Part shown: piece after piece, positions 1 to 8,836 of the stretch
Layout of the letters: every line of letters begins with the position of its first letter
Numbering within the stretch: the stretch's first letter is position 1
Assembly: GCF_002160055.1 (NCBI RefSeq)
Contig: NZ_NFJV01000009.1
Location: 1-64,000, forward strand
From: Mediterranea sp. An20
Lineage (GTDB): Bacteria; Bacteroidota; Bacteroidia; Bacteroidales; Bacteroidaceae
DNA: 64,000 nucleotides
Reading direction: 5' to 3'
Program-made: the position numbers and the translations under genes
Notes under the pieces: generated by a model
Seen by the model: only the letters and a program-made list of their open reading frames with translations
What the model was told of the DNA's origin: nothing
Database searches by the model: none

Positions 1-119
1 TGGAAGATATTTTCCATGAGCCTGATTTTACCAAGGCCGAAGTGGTGGAAGCCATCAAACGCTTCCTGCCGAACTTTGAGCATGTGGAGAAAGGAAAGAA
101 TCTGGATCAGAAAATGTAA
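1..119 (+). CDS. C-terminal end of a probable nucleotide-sugar 4,6-dehydratase (CapD/LegB-like), cut by the window edge
   Basis: An open frame enters from the left edge (codons from position 3) and stops at TAA 117-119, giving a 38-residue tail. Its last residues, with FLPNFEHVEKG followed by KNLDQKM, resemble the end of CapD/FlaA1-type SDR dehydratases that act on UDP- or GDP-GlcNAc. The legionaminic-type genes downstream support a LegB role, because LegB makes the 4-keto sugar used by LegC. The identification rests on tail motif and context only; the Rossmann and catalytic parts lie outside the window. Its GC content resembles legC rather than the AT-rich gene between them. Confidence 0.5.
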   Translation, partial: EDIFHEPDFTKAEVVEAIKRFLPNFEHVEKGKNLDQKM

Positions 120-128
120 TGCGTACAT

Positions 129-1135
129 ATGCGTCTGTCCAATTTTGAGTTGCTACGGATTGTAGCTATGTTGATGGTTGTGAATCTTCATACTTTTTTT
201 CAACCGGAAACATTGAGCATAAATGACCTTACTGTTGGAACATTGGCAGATTATTTTCGAGAAGCTACTTCTATTTCGGCTGTCAATCTTTTTGTTGTGA
301 TTTCTGGATATTTTTCCATCAAATGGCGGTTAAAGAGTTTTGCTTCTCTGATTTTCCAAGTATTCTTTTGGGTATTCGCTTTATATACTCTTCTTTTGTT
401 CTTAGGTGAAATTGATTTCTCTTTAAAGACATTTTTAGTTCGTCTCAATTTTGTTGTTACTGCCTATTGGTTCATAACTGCCTATATAGGCTTGTATCTG
501 TTGGCACCTCTTTTGAATATGCATTCAAAGTATATGAATGTAATAGGGGGGGTAAAAAATATTTACTATATATAGTACTTTTCTTTTGTCTGCAATTTTA
601 TTATCAATTATTGGGAAACTCTAATTTTTTAGGCGGTTATTCCATACTGAGTTTTTGTGGCTGCTATATGATAGGACGATATATTCGTATGACAGATTTC
701 CATCTGTTACGTCGTTCAGCTATTATAGGTATATTATTGAGTACTTTACTGATAATGATTTCTACCATCATCGGTGCATTTTATGGTAAAAATCTTTGGT
801 ATTATAATAATCCTTTTATCATAGCGCAAACAGTTTTTATATTTTGTCTTTTCAAGGGATTTAGATTTCAAAGTAAGGCAGTCAACTGGTGTTCATCTTC
901 GGCATTGGCAGTCTATTTATTGCACATGCATCCGGATATAAAACAACGGTTTTATGATATTGCAGAAAGTCTATACGGTTATTCAATTGGAAAACATATA
1001 ATTGGGCTTCTAGTTATTTTTACGGTCGTATTTGTAACTGCTATTATAGTAGATAAGGTACGGTTGATATTGTTTGAATATCTGTATAAAAGTACAGAAA
1101 ATTATATTCTAAAATGGAAAGAAAAAAAGAAATAA
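129..1135 (+). pseudogene. Acyltransferase_3 family membrane O-acyltransferase, reading frame broken at a G7 tract
   Basis: Two overlapping frames make one protein of about 335 residues. The first (129-575) begins with NFELLRIVAMLMVV, the usual start of Acyltransferase_3 proteins, and carries several membrane segments. The second continues from about 553 to 1135 with further hydrophobic helices. They join exactly at seven G residues (546-552). With five or eight Gs the frames would fuse with no internal stop; with seven the protein ends after 148 residues. Such enzymes O-acetylate surface sugars. The gene is AT-rich, sits between the likely legB and legC, and its end overlaps legC by 22 bp. 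It may be a true pseudogene, a phase-variable gene in the OFF state, or a sequencing error; I cannot separate these. Confidence 0.75.
546..552 (+). repeat. G7 homopolymer tract at the frameshift
   Basis: Seven consecutive G residues, followed by T and six A residues, lie exactly where the upstream acyltransferase frame is lost and the downstream frame takes over. Poly-G tracts in surface-glycan genes are classic sites of slipped-strand mispairing. A change of +1 or -2 would restore the frame. Confidence 0.9.
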
Positions 1136-2262
1136 CCGATTTTATTCATCACTTGTTCGGGACAGAGGAAACCGTTCCCCTGCATGCCCCGCTCTTCATC
1201 GGCAACGAGAAGAAGTATTTGGAAGAGTGCATAGACACTACTTTTGTATCCAGTGTAGGCAAGTTCGTGGACCGTTTTGAGGCGGACATGGCTGCCTATA
1301 CGGGTGCCAGGAGGGCCGTTGTGTGCGTGAGCGGTACGAACGCCCTGCACATGGCGATGATGCTTATCGGCGTAGAGCGTGACGACGAGGTGCTGACCCA
1401 GGCTCTGACTTTTATTGCCACCTGCAATGCTATCAGCTACATCGGTGCCCACCCCGTGTTTATTGATGTGGACATGGATACGTTGGGACTTTCTCCCAAG
1501 GCTGTGAAAGATTGGTTGGTAAGGAATGCAGAGGTTAAAAACGGTGTGTGCTATAATAAGCATACCGGGCGCAGGGTGAAGGCTTGTGTGCCCATGCACA
1601 CCTTCGGCCATCCTGTCAAAATAGACGAACTGGTAGCCGTCTGTGAAGAATGGCACATTGAGTTGGTGGAAGATGCCGCCGAGAGCATCGGTAGCCTGTA
1701 CAAAGGTCGCCATACCGGAACGTTCGGCAAGGTAGGGGCCATCAGCTTCAACGGCAACAAGACCATCACTACCGGAGGCGGCGGCATGCTTCTGTTCCAG
1801 GATGAGGAGTTGGGCAAATTGGCCAAGCACCTGACCACCCAGGCGAAGGTGCCCCATCGTTGGGCTTTCGTGCATGACCATATCGGTTACAATTACCGCA
1901 TGCCCAACATCAATGCCGCCTTGGGCTGCGCCCAGTTGGAGAACATAGACCGTTATGTGGCGAGCAAACGGGAAACGGCTGCCATCTATGCAGATTTCTT
2001 CAAGAACATTCCTGACATCACTTTTTTCACCGAGTCGGCTGATTGCCGTTCCAATTATTGGCTGAACGTGGTGATGTTGAAGGACAAGGTCGCCCAACAG
2101 GAGTTCTTGGAATATACCAATGACCACGGTGTAATGACCCGTCCAGTGTGGGAACTAATGAATCGTCTGGAGATGTTCAAGCACTGTGAGACGGACGGGC
2201 TGAAGAATACGCAGTGGCTGGCGGACAGGATTGTGAATATACCGAGTAGTGTAAGATTATAA
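1114..2262 (+). CDS. legC: LegC-family PLP-dependent aminotransferase
   Basis: This 382-residue protein is a DegT/DnrJ/EryC1 (fold type I) sugar aminotransferase. The motif FNGNKTITTGGGG places the PLP-binding lysine at residue 216. Family members transfer an amino group to C4 of a 4-keto-6-deoxy-GlcNAc nucleotide, the second step toward legionaminic acid. The start lies inside the end of the acyltransferase gene, and the stop overlaps the next ATG as TAATG, so translation is probably coupled. Base composition is clearly richer in GC than the genes on both sides, suggesting a conserved core module with a different history from its AT-rich surroundings. The class is clear; the exact substrate is inferred from context. 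Confidence 0.9.
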   Translation: MERKKEITDFIHHLFGTEETVPLHAPLFIGNEKKYLEECIDTTFVSSVGKFVDRFEADMAAYTGARRAVVCVSGTNALHMAMMLIGVERDDEVLTQALTFIATCNAISYIGAHPVFIDVDMDTLGLSPKAVKDWLVRNAEVKNGVCYNKHTGRRVKACVPMHTFGHPVKIDELVAVCEEWHIELVEDAAESIGSLYKGRHTGTFGKVGAISFNGNKTITTGGGGMLLFQDEELGKLAKHLTTQAKVPHRWAFVHDHIGYNYRMPNINAALGCAQLENIDRYVASKRETAAIYADFFKNIPDITFFTESADCRSNYWLNVVMLKDKVAQQEFLEYTNDHGVMTRPVWELMNRLEMFKHCETDGLKNTQWLADRIVNIPSSVRL

Positions 2263-3209
2263 TGGGTACGTTGAATATATTATTTTTAGGTGGTGCAAAG
2301 CGGGTATCGCTTGCCAAACATTTGAAAAAATGTGGCGATAGCATAGGGGTTGGTATAAATATTATTTCTTATGAACTTGAGGATAAACTTCCCATAGCTT
2401 TTGTTGCTAAGGTAATAATAGGGCTGAAATGGAATGATAAAAAAATAATTTCAGATTTACAGAGGGTGATAAGCGATGAACACATAAATGTAGTTTTACC
2501 ATTTGTGGATCCTGCTATACTAATCGCTGCGCAATTAAAAATACTTTGTCCAGATCTTTTCATTCCTGTTTCTGAGATCTCAATTTGTCAAACAATGTTT
2601 GATAAATTGTTGGCGGCGGAATGGTTTCATGAGAATAAAATACCACAACCCGATTTTTATACGGACATTGATGACATTCACTATCCCGTTATCTTGAAAC
2701 CTCGTACAGGATCGGCTTCAAAAGGTATTTCAGTCTGTTCAGGTCGAAAAGAGTTGCCAACAAATGTATTATCCAAGTATTTAATCCAGAGTTATATTAA
2801 AAATCCAATAGAAATATCTGTTGATTGTTATGTTGCAAAGGGAGGGGAGATTCTATCAGTTGTGCCTCGTATTCGTCTAAGCACTTTAGGAGGTGAAGCT
2901 GTTAAGAGTCAGACATTACGTGACAAGGCTATCATAGATTTGTCTTGCAAAATTCTATTGTTAGGCAATTTTAGAGGCCCCATTACTATTCAATTTTTAA
3001 AAGATGAGAATGGGAAATTGTATGTAATGGAGATTAATCCTCGTTTAGGAGGAGGGGTTGTTACAAGTATAGGAGCTGGTTCAGGTATCCTCTCAATGCT
3101 TATAGGCGAAGCATTACAACTTGATGTTGAGCCAAAATGGGATTGGAAAGATAAGACTATAATGGTAAGATATTTTCAAGAAGTGATTTTTTATGCAGAT
3201 AATAATTGA
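2262..3209 (+). CDS. ATP-grasp ligase of the nonulosonic acid module
   Basis: This 315-residue protein has an N-terminal Rossmann-like pre-ATP-grasp part (ILFLGGAKR) and an ATP-grasp domain. The nucleotide-binding strand is PVILKPRTGSASKG near residue 140, and the metal-binding MEINPRLGGG motif lies near residue 270. ATP-grasp enzymes join a carboxylate, through an acyl-phosphate, to an amine or another nucleophile. Its place between legC and neuB suggests it modifies a sugar amine or its substituent, but no substrate can be read from the sequence. It overlaps the HAD gene by 17 bp. No separate LegH-type acetyltransferase is seen beside it. Confidence 0.8.
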   Translation: MGTLNILFLGGAKRVSLAKHLKKCGDSIGVGINIISYELEDKLPIAFVAKVIIGLKWNDKKIISDLQRVISDEHINVVLPFVDPAILIAAQLKILCPDLFIPVSEISICQTMFDKLLAAEWFHENKIPQPDFYTDIDDIHYPVILKPRTGSASKGISVCSGRKELPTNVLSKYLIQSYIKNPIEISVDCYVAKGGEILSVVPRIRLSTLGGEAVKSQTLRDKAIIDLSCKILLLGNFRGPITIQFLKDENGKLYVMEINPRLGGGVVTSIGAGSGILSMLIGEALQLDVEPKWDWKDKTIMVRYFQEVIFYADNN

Positions 3210-3504
3210 TATGGATGGTACTATTTGTACTGAAGAACGTCAATTTAGCCGTTGTTTAGCGAAGCCTAAAGAAGGGGCTATAGAAGCAATTAATTCTTTA
3301 TATGAAGCTGGACATGTGATTATTATTTATTCAGCGCGTACATGGGCCGAATATGAAATGACGGTCGATTGGTTGAAAAGGTATGGAATTAAGTTTCATC
3401 AATTGTTTATGGGAAAACCTGTTGGTGACGTGTGGATAGATGATAGAGCCATAACCTGTAAAGGCAATTGGAATGATATATTGAAAATATTAGAGAAAAA
3501 ATGA
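3193..3504 (+). CDS. Small HAD-superfamily hydrolase
   Basis: This 103-residue protein carries HAD motif I as DMDGT (residues 6-10), a Ser-Ala-Arg stretch matching motif II near residue 48 and the acidic motif DDRA near residue 86. The cap domain is minimal. Such small HAD proteins in capsule loci are annotated as capsular biosynthesis phosphatases. It sits between ATP-grasp and NeuB, overlapping both neighbours (17 and 4 bp). A plausible but unproven role is removal of a phosphate from a sugar or nonulosonate intermediate. Confidence 0.75.
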   Translation: MQIIIDMDGTICTEERQFSRCLAKPKEGAIEAINSLYEAGHVIIIYSARTWAEYEMTVDWLKRYGIKFHQLFMGKPVGDVWIDDRAITCKGNWNDILKILEKK

Positions 3505-4505
3505 GCAAAGTTGTAATCATTGCAGAAGCAGGCGTCAATCATAATGGTAATTATGAATTGGCCAAAAGAATGATAGAAGTGGCGAAAGATGTTGGCGCAG
3601 ACTATATTAAGTTTCAAACAGCTATTCCCAAACAAGTTATATCAAAGTTTGCAGAAATGGCAACCTATCAGAAAATTAATGTAGGAAAGCAAGAAAGTCA
3701 ATTGGAAATGTGTGAAAAAATTCATCTCCCACTTTCCTGTTATGCATCACTAAGAGAATATTGTAATGATATCGGGATAAAATTTTTATCTACTCCTTTT
3801 GACCTACAATCTATTGATACTTTATCAATACTAGGTATGGATTACATGAAAATTCCTTCTGGTGAGGTTACTAATTTACCATATCTTAGAAAAATAGCTC
3901 GCTTGCATATGCCTGTTATACTTTCAACGGGAATGTGTAGATTAGGTGAAATTGAAGAAGCATTAGATGTTTTGTTATCTAATGGTTTGTCTTTAAGTAT
4001 GATATCTTTATTGCATTGCAATACGGAATATCCTACTCCCATGTCGGATGTGAACCTTTATGCCATGCAAACATTGAAACAAGCATTTGGTGTGAGAGTT
4101 GGTTATTCCGACCATACGAAAGGAATAGAGGTTCCTATTGCTGCAGTGGCAGTGGGGGCAGAAATTATAGAAAAACATTTTACGCTAGATAAAACTTTGC
4201 CAGGGCCAGATCATGTAGCATCTTTAGAGCCTTCTGAATTCAAAGAGATGGTAAAAGCCATCCGCAATATAGAGCAGGCACTGGGAGATGGCATTAAGAA
4301 AGTTTCTAAATCTGAATATAAGAATTTGAATATAGCCCGTAAAAGTATTGTTGCCTCTCGCAATATTAAAGCCGGTGAACCTTTTACGGAAGATAATATA
4401 ACAGTAAAACGACCCGGTAATGGTATATCTCCGATGTCTTGGGATTCTGTTTTAGGACAAATTGCAACGCGTGATTTTCAAGAAGATGAATTGATAGTGT
4501 TATGA
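3501..4505 (+). CDS. legI: N-acetylneuraminate/legionaminate synthase (NeuB family)
   Basis: The 334-residue protein has the NeuB TIM-barrel start AEAGVNHNG, the KFQTA strand and the STPFD motif. It ends in a SAF (antifreeze-like) domain from about residue 280. The family condenses phosphoenolpyruvate with a six-carbon N-acyl amino sugar to make a nine-carbon sialic-type acid. LegC and the CBS-nucleotidyltransferase nearby favour a 6-deoxy-diamino substrate (legionaminic type) over ManNAc, but sequence alone does not fix this. The gene overlaps both neighbours by 4 bp. Confidence 0.92.
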   Translation: MSKVVIIAEAGVNHNGNYELAKRMIEVAKDVGADYIKFQTAIPKQVISKFAEMATYQKINVGKQESQLEMCEKIHLPLSCYASLREYCNDIGIKFLSTPFDLQSIDTLSILGMDYMKIPSGEVTNLPYLRKIARLHMPVILSTGMCRLGEIEEALDVLLSNGLSLSMISLLHCNTEYPTPMSDVNLYAMQTLKQAFGVRVGYSDHTKGIEVPIAAVAVGAEIIEKHFTLDKTLPGPDHVASLEPSEFKEMVKAIRNIEQALGDGIKKVSKSEYKNLNIARKSIVASRNIKAGEPFTEDNITVKRPGNGISPMSWDSVLGQIATRDFQEDELIVL

Positions 4506-5659
4506 GGAAAATCTGTGTAGTGACTGGTACTCGCGCAGAATACGGGCTTCTCAGCAGGTTGATGCGCTTAATTGCAGATTCTTCGGATTGTATTCTTCAG
4601 GTAGTTGCTACAAATATGCATTTATTACCTGAATATGGAAATACATATCAGGAGATTGAAGGGGACGGATTTTATATTGATGTAAAAGTACCTATGCATA
4701 AAGATGCTGATAATGCATATGGTGTAATACACTCCATGTCGGAAGAGATGAATGGCATGAGTGAAGCTTTTCGTAAATTATCACCGGATTTGGTTGTGAT
4801 ATTGGGAGATAGGTATGAAATGCTGGTAGTTGCCATTGTGGCAATGTTGCAACGTATACCTATAGCACACTTATATGGAGGTGAAATTAGCGAAGGTGCT
4901 GTTGATGATAGCATACGTCATTGCATTACTAAAATGAGTCATTTACATTTTACATCAACAGAGGAGAACCGAAAACGAGTGATTCAATTGGGTGAAGAGC
5001 CAAATCGGGTTTTTTATGTTGGGGCCATAGGAGTTGAAAATATGAAGGATATTCCTTTATTGTGTAAGGTCGATTTAGAAAAATCTTTAGGTTTTTCTGT
5101 AGATGACAATACTATAATGGTAACTTATCATCCTGTAACATTAGGAGAACGGAACGTCCGCGAAGAAATAAATGATTTTCTCAAAGCGATTGACTTTTTT
5201 CCTCAACTACGTGTGTTGTTTACCATGCCTAATTCGGATCAAGGGGGAGATAGTATAAAATCAGCTATAGAATCATATTGTATTTTGCACGCTGATAGGG
5301 CAAAGTGTTTTACATCATTGGGGGTAAGACGTTATTTATCCACAATGCAATATATAGCAGCTGTAGTTGGGAACTCATCAAGCGGTTTGGTGGAAGTTCC
5401 TTCTTCACACATTCCCACTTTAAATATTGGCGACAGACAGAAAGGACGCACACGTGGTAAGTCTGTTTATGATTGTGCTAGTGATACAACTTCTATTATT
5501 GAAGGGTTGAAAATAGTGCTTTCCAATGAATTTAGAGAAGAGGCAAGACGTGCGGTTAATCCTTATGAGAAAGGAAATACTGCTAAAAATATATTCCAAG
5601 TTATATCAACTTATCCCTTGGAGAATCTGAAACAAAAAAAGTTTTATGATATCAACTGA
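4502..5659 (+). CDS. legG: NDP-sugar 2-epimerase, hydrolysing (NeuC/LegG family)
   Basis: This 385-residue GT-B-fold enzyme starts KICVVTGTRAEYG and has the VILGDRYEM and GNSSSG motifs of UDP-GlcNAc 2-epimerases. The hydrolysing form inverts C2 and releases the NDP, giving the free hexose used by NeuB. Family membership is clear. In this context the expected substrate is a diacetamido-trideoxy hexose nucleotide, as for LegG. It overlaps neuB by 4 bp and the CMP transferase by 14 bp. Confidence 0.9.
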   Translation: MRKICVVTGTRAEYGLLSRLMRLIADSSDCILQVVATNMHLLPEYGNTYQEIEGDGFYIDVKVPMHKDADNAYGVIHSMSEEMNGMSEAFRKLSPDLVVILGDRYEMLVVAIVAMLQRIPIAHLYGGEISEGAVDDSIRHCITKMSHLHFTSTEENRKRVIQLGEEPNRVFYVGAIGVENMKDIPLLCKVDLEKSLGFSVDDNTIMVTYHPVTLGERNVREEINDFLKAIDFFPQLRVLFTMPNSDQGGDSIKSAIESYCILHADRAKCFTSLGVRRYLSTMQYIAAVVGNSSSGLVEVPSSHIPTLNIGDRQKGRTRGKSVYDCASDTTSIIEGLKIVLSNEFREEARRAVNPYEKGNTAKNIFQVISTYPLENLKQKKFYDIN

Positions 5660-6353
5660 ACAAATGAATGTGTTAGTGATTATTCCTGCTCGTGGTGGCA
5701 GTAAAGGGATCCCCGGCAAGAATATAAAGCCATTGCATGGCAAACCTTTGATTTGTTATACAATAGATGCAGCCCGTTGCATAGCAGATGATAACCATAT
5801 CTGCGTGTCCACAGATGATAAGCGAATTATTGAGATAGTTGAGGATTATGGTTTGAAAGTCCCTTTTGTGCGCCCATCCAGCTTGGCTACAGATACTTCA
5901 GGAACGTATGAGGTACTTTTGCACGCATTAAAATTCTATGAGGATAAGGGAGAGTATTTTGATGCAGTCATATTGTTGCAGGCCACTTCTCCTTTTCGCA
6001 CGGGTGTTCATATAAAGGAAGCCTTAAATTTATATTCGAACGACATAGATATGGTGGTAAGTGTAAAAGAAACAGAAGCCAATCCGTATTATTTGTGTTT
6101 TGAAGAGGATGCTTCCGGAATGTTGCATATTTCCAAAGGGGATGGGCATTATACGCGGCGGCAGGATTGTCCGCCTGTATACGAATACAATGGTGCCATC
6201 TATGTCATAAATCCGGAAAGTTTGAAAAGAATGCCATTATCTAAATTCAGTAAACGAAGAAAATATTTGATGGACAGGGAACACTCCTTGGATTTGGACA
6301 CGATGCTGGACTGGCAAGTGGCTGAATTGATTTTTAATGATATGGATTTATGA
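5646..6353 (+). CDS. legF: CMP-nonulosonate cytidylyltransferase (NeuA/LegF family)
   Basis: The protein shows the cytidylyltransferase signature IPARGGSKGIPGKN near the N terminus and the LLQATSPFR motif near residue 112, as in CMP-Neu5Ac synthetases. It activates the nine-carbon acid with CTP before transfer to the glycan. The ATG at 5646 gives 235 residues and overlaps neuC. The ATG at 5664 gives MNVLVIIPARGG, a more typical family start, and may be the true one. The gene ends by overlapping the next one by 4 bp. Confidence 0.9.
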   Translation: MISTEQMNVLVIIPARGGSKGIPGKNIKPLHGKPLICYTIDAARCIADDNHICVSTDDKRIIEIVEDYGLKVPFVRPSSLATDTSGTYEVLLHALKFYEDKGEYFDAVILLQATSPFRTGVHIKEALNLYSNDIDMVVSVKETEANPYYLCFEEDASGMLHISKGDGHYTRRQDCPPVYEYNGAIYVINPESLKRMPLSKFSKRRKYLMDREHSLDLDTMLDWQVAELIFNDMDL

Positions 6354-7402
6354 GTCAAAATGCGTTGCATATTATTTCCAAAGAAAAAACTTTGCTGGAT
6401 GCTTTGGAGGTGATTAACAGTATAAGCACGGGACCTTTGGTCTTATTTGTCATAGATGAAAGAAAGAAGGCTGTCGGGACTTTGACAGACGGAGATATTC
6501 GCCGAGGATTGTTAAAGGGACTTGATGTTCATGATAAGATAAGTGATGCGATGCATCGTAATTTCAATTTTCTTCGTAGAGATGTCAATGATGATGTAGT
6601 TCACCTCCATCAACAACGGGAGTTGAAAATGAAACTTGTTCCTATTTTGGATGATGATGACCACATTGTAGATATCGTCAACTTGGAAAAATATCGTACC
6701 AAACTTCCCATAGATGCCGTATTGATGGCCGGAGGAAAAGGGGAGCGGCTTCGTCCGTTGACGGAAAAGACACCCAAACCTTTGATTAAGATAGGGGACA
6801 AGTGTATTATTGATTATAACATTGACAACTTGCTGTCTTACGGGTTAAATCATATATCCGTTACGGTCAATTATCTTCGGGAACAGATTGAAGAACATTT
6901 CAGCGTGCCTCGCGATGGTGTGAAGATTAATACAGTTCGTGAACCCAAATACCTGGGAACCATAGGCAGCATTAAGTTCGTGGAAACTTTTTATAACGAC
7001 ACCATCCTGGTGATGAATTCCGACTTGTTTACCAATATCGATTACGAGGATTTCTATCTGCATTTTATGCAGAACGATGCTGATATGAGTGTGGCGGCTG
7101 TGCCTTACGTAGTGAAGGTTCCTTACGGTGTATTCAATTTGGAAGGTAGGGAGATTAAGGGGGTAACAGAAAAACCGACTATCAGCTATTATGCCAATGC
7201 CGGTATCTATTTGATAAAGAAAGAACGGTTGGATTTGATACCGGAGAATGAGTTCTTTAATGCTACGGACTTTATTGACTTATTGATAAGGGATGGGTAT
7301 AAGGTGATTCGGTATCCTATTTCTGGGTATTGGATTGATATCGGTCAGCATGATGAGCTGGAGAGGGCCAAGGAGGTGGTGAAACATCTTATTAAATCAT
7401 AA
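6350..7402 (+). CDS. ptmE: CBS-domain sugar-1-phosphate nucleotidyltransferase (PtmE-like)
   Basis: Residues 1-115 form a pair of CBS domains (first motif GTLTDGDIRRG). Residues 120-345 are a nucleotidyltransferase with LMAGGKGERLRPLT and KPLI. This architecture matches PtmE of Campylobacter, a GlcN-1-P guanylyltransferase that feeds the GDP-sugar route to CMP-legionaminic acid. Its place at the end of the nonulosonic acid module supports that reading. The nucleotide used cannot be read from sequence. A gap of 6 bp separates it from the flippase gene. Confidence 0.82.
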   Translation: MSQNALHIISKEKTLLDALEVINSISTGPLVLFVIDERKKAVGTLTDGDIRRGLLKGLDVHDKISDAMHRNFNFLRRDVNDDVVHLHQQRELKMKLVPILDDDDHIVDIVNLEKYRTKLPIDAVLMAGGKGERLRPLTEKTPKPLIKIGDKCIIDYNIDNLLSYGLNHISVTVNYLREQIEEHFSVPRDGVKINTVREPKYLGTIGSIKFVETFYNDTILVMNSDLFTNIDYEDFYLHFMQNDADMSVAAVPYVVKVPYGVFNLEGREIKGVTEKPTISYYANAGIYLIKKERLDLIPENEFFNATDFIDLLIRDGYKVIRYPISGYWIDIGQHDELERAKEVVKHLIKS

Positions 7403-7408
7403 GATTTT

Positions 7409-8833
7409 ATGGAAGCTCGTTATAAACGTTTGATAAAAAACACCTCTCTTATCCTATTCGGTGGAGCATTGACCAAGATTGTCAGTCTGTTGATGCTTCC
7501 TTTTTATACAAGTTGGCTTTCGGTATCAGATTATGGAGCAACGGATATCATTACAGTTTACGCGACGTTGCTGACAGGTGTATCTACGCTGTCTGTAGCA
7601 GAAGCCATGTTTATTTTTCCCAAAGGTGCGTCTGTAAAGGAGCAGAAACATTATTTCTCTTCGGCCATAGCATTCACCTTGATGTTGTTAGCAGGATTGG
7701 CTATCATTTTCAGTCTGGTAGATTTCTATGGAAACCGACATCAGATCAGCAACTCTTTTGTAACCTATATTTGGTTGATATATGGCATTATATGCTCATC
7801 GTTTTTCCAAACGCTGGTCCAGCAGTTCGCATGTGCCATCAATGCCATGAAAGTATATAGTTTTACAGGATTGGTTTATGCTACAGTTTTAGCAGGGACG
7901 GCTTTCTGCCTGATACCCCAATGGGGTGTAAATGGATATGTGTATTCCATGATACTATCCAATTTGGTGGCTTCTATGTATGCTGTCTTTTTTGCTAAGT
8001 TGTATAGATACGTTTCTGTTCAAAGCATTTCCTTTGCTTCTTATAAGTCCATGGTAAAATATTCCATACCGCTGATTCCGAATAGTCTAATGTTCTGGCT
8101 TGTCTCTTCGTTCAACCGTCCTTTTTTGGAAAGTTATGTAGGGATGGCCGGTATCGGTTTGTTTGCTGTCGCAAACAAATTTTCTTCGGTGCTGAGCATG
8201 GTGTTCCAGTACTTTGCTTCATCCTGGCAGGTGTCTGTTTGCGAAGAATATGGAAAAGAGGGGTTTGAGAGGTTTTATAATCGGGTATTGCGTATATTAT
8301 ATGTTACTTTAATTAGCTTCGCAACGCTTATAACGATATTTAGTAAAGAACTACTACTCATATTTTCTTCTCAAGAGTATTATTCAGCGGCTGTATTTAT
8401 AGCCCCTCTTTGTTTGGGAGTTATTTTTAATTGTATGTCTGGACTTACGGGTGGCATTTTTGCCGTTGTAAAAAAAAGTAGATATTTTTTCTATAGTTCG
8501 GTGTGGGGGGCGATAGCTTCTTTGATTTGCAATGTATTATTTATTCCTGTATTGGGTATTTGGGGAGCTATTTTGGCTATTATTTTATCGTTTTTTGTAA
8601 TGTGGATAACTCGTTCTTTGTATGCTAAACGATTTTTATCTTTGCAGTATTCGTGGATTTATATAGTATTATTGGGATACTTTGTCCTTATTACCTTGAT
8701 GGCTTATTTCAGTCACTCCACACTGACGAATTGTGTGGGAGCAGTTATTTTCATTTTGATAATTATGCTAAACAAATCTATTCGTTTACAAATCTATTCA
8801 GTAATCAAATATTTATTTAAAAGAGTAAGATGA
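7409..8833 (+). CDS. wzx: Oligosaccharide flippase, Wzx type
   Basis: This 474-residue very hydrophobic protein has about 12-14 membrane segments and the MOP-superfamily N terminus (a basic residue cluster, then ILFGGALTKIVSLLMLPFYTS). Such proteins move undecaprenyl-linked repeat units across the inner membrane for Wzy-dependent polymerisation. The polymerase and glycosyltransferases that follow fit a Wzx/Wzy capsule or O-antigen pathway. An A8 run (8470-8477) and a G6 run (8505-8510) lie in the coding sequence, both in frame. Confidence 0.9.
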   Translation: MEARYKRLIKNTSLILFGGALTKIVSLLMLPFYTSWLSVSDYGATDIITVYATLLTGVSTLSVAEAMFIFPKGASVKEQKHYFSSAIAFTLMLLAGLAIIFSLVDFYGNRHQISNSFVTYIWLIYGIICSSFFQTLVQQFACAINAMKVYSFTGLVYATVLAGTAFCLIPQWGVNGYVYSMILSNLVASMYAVFFAKLYRYVSVQSISFASYKSMVKYSIPLIPNSLMFWLVSSFNRPFLESYVGMAGIGLFAVANKFSSVLSMVFQYFASSWQVSVCEEYGKEGFERFYNRVLRILYVTLISFATLITIFSKELLLIFSSQEYYSAAVFIAPLCLGVIFNCMSGLTGGIFAVVKKSRYFFYSSVWGAIASLICNVLFIPVLGIWGAILAIILSFFVMWITRSLYAKRFLSLQYSWIYIVLLGYFVLITLMAYFSHSTLTNCVGAVIFILIIMLNKSIRLQIYSVIKYLFKRVR

Positions 8834-8836
8834 ATT

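Noticed and set aside
1102..2127. Minus-strand 341-residue frame
   Set aside because: It is antisense to legC, which has all aminotransferase motifs.
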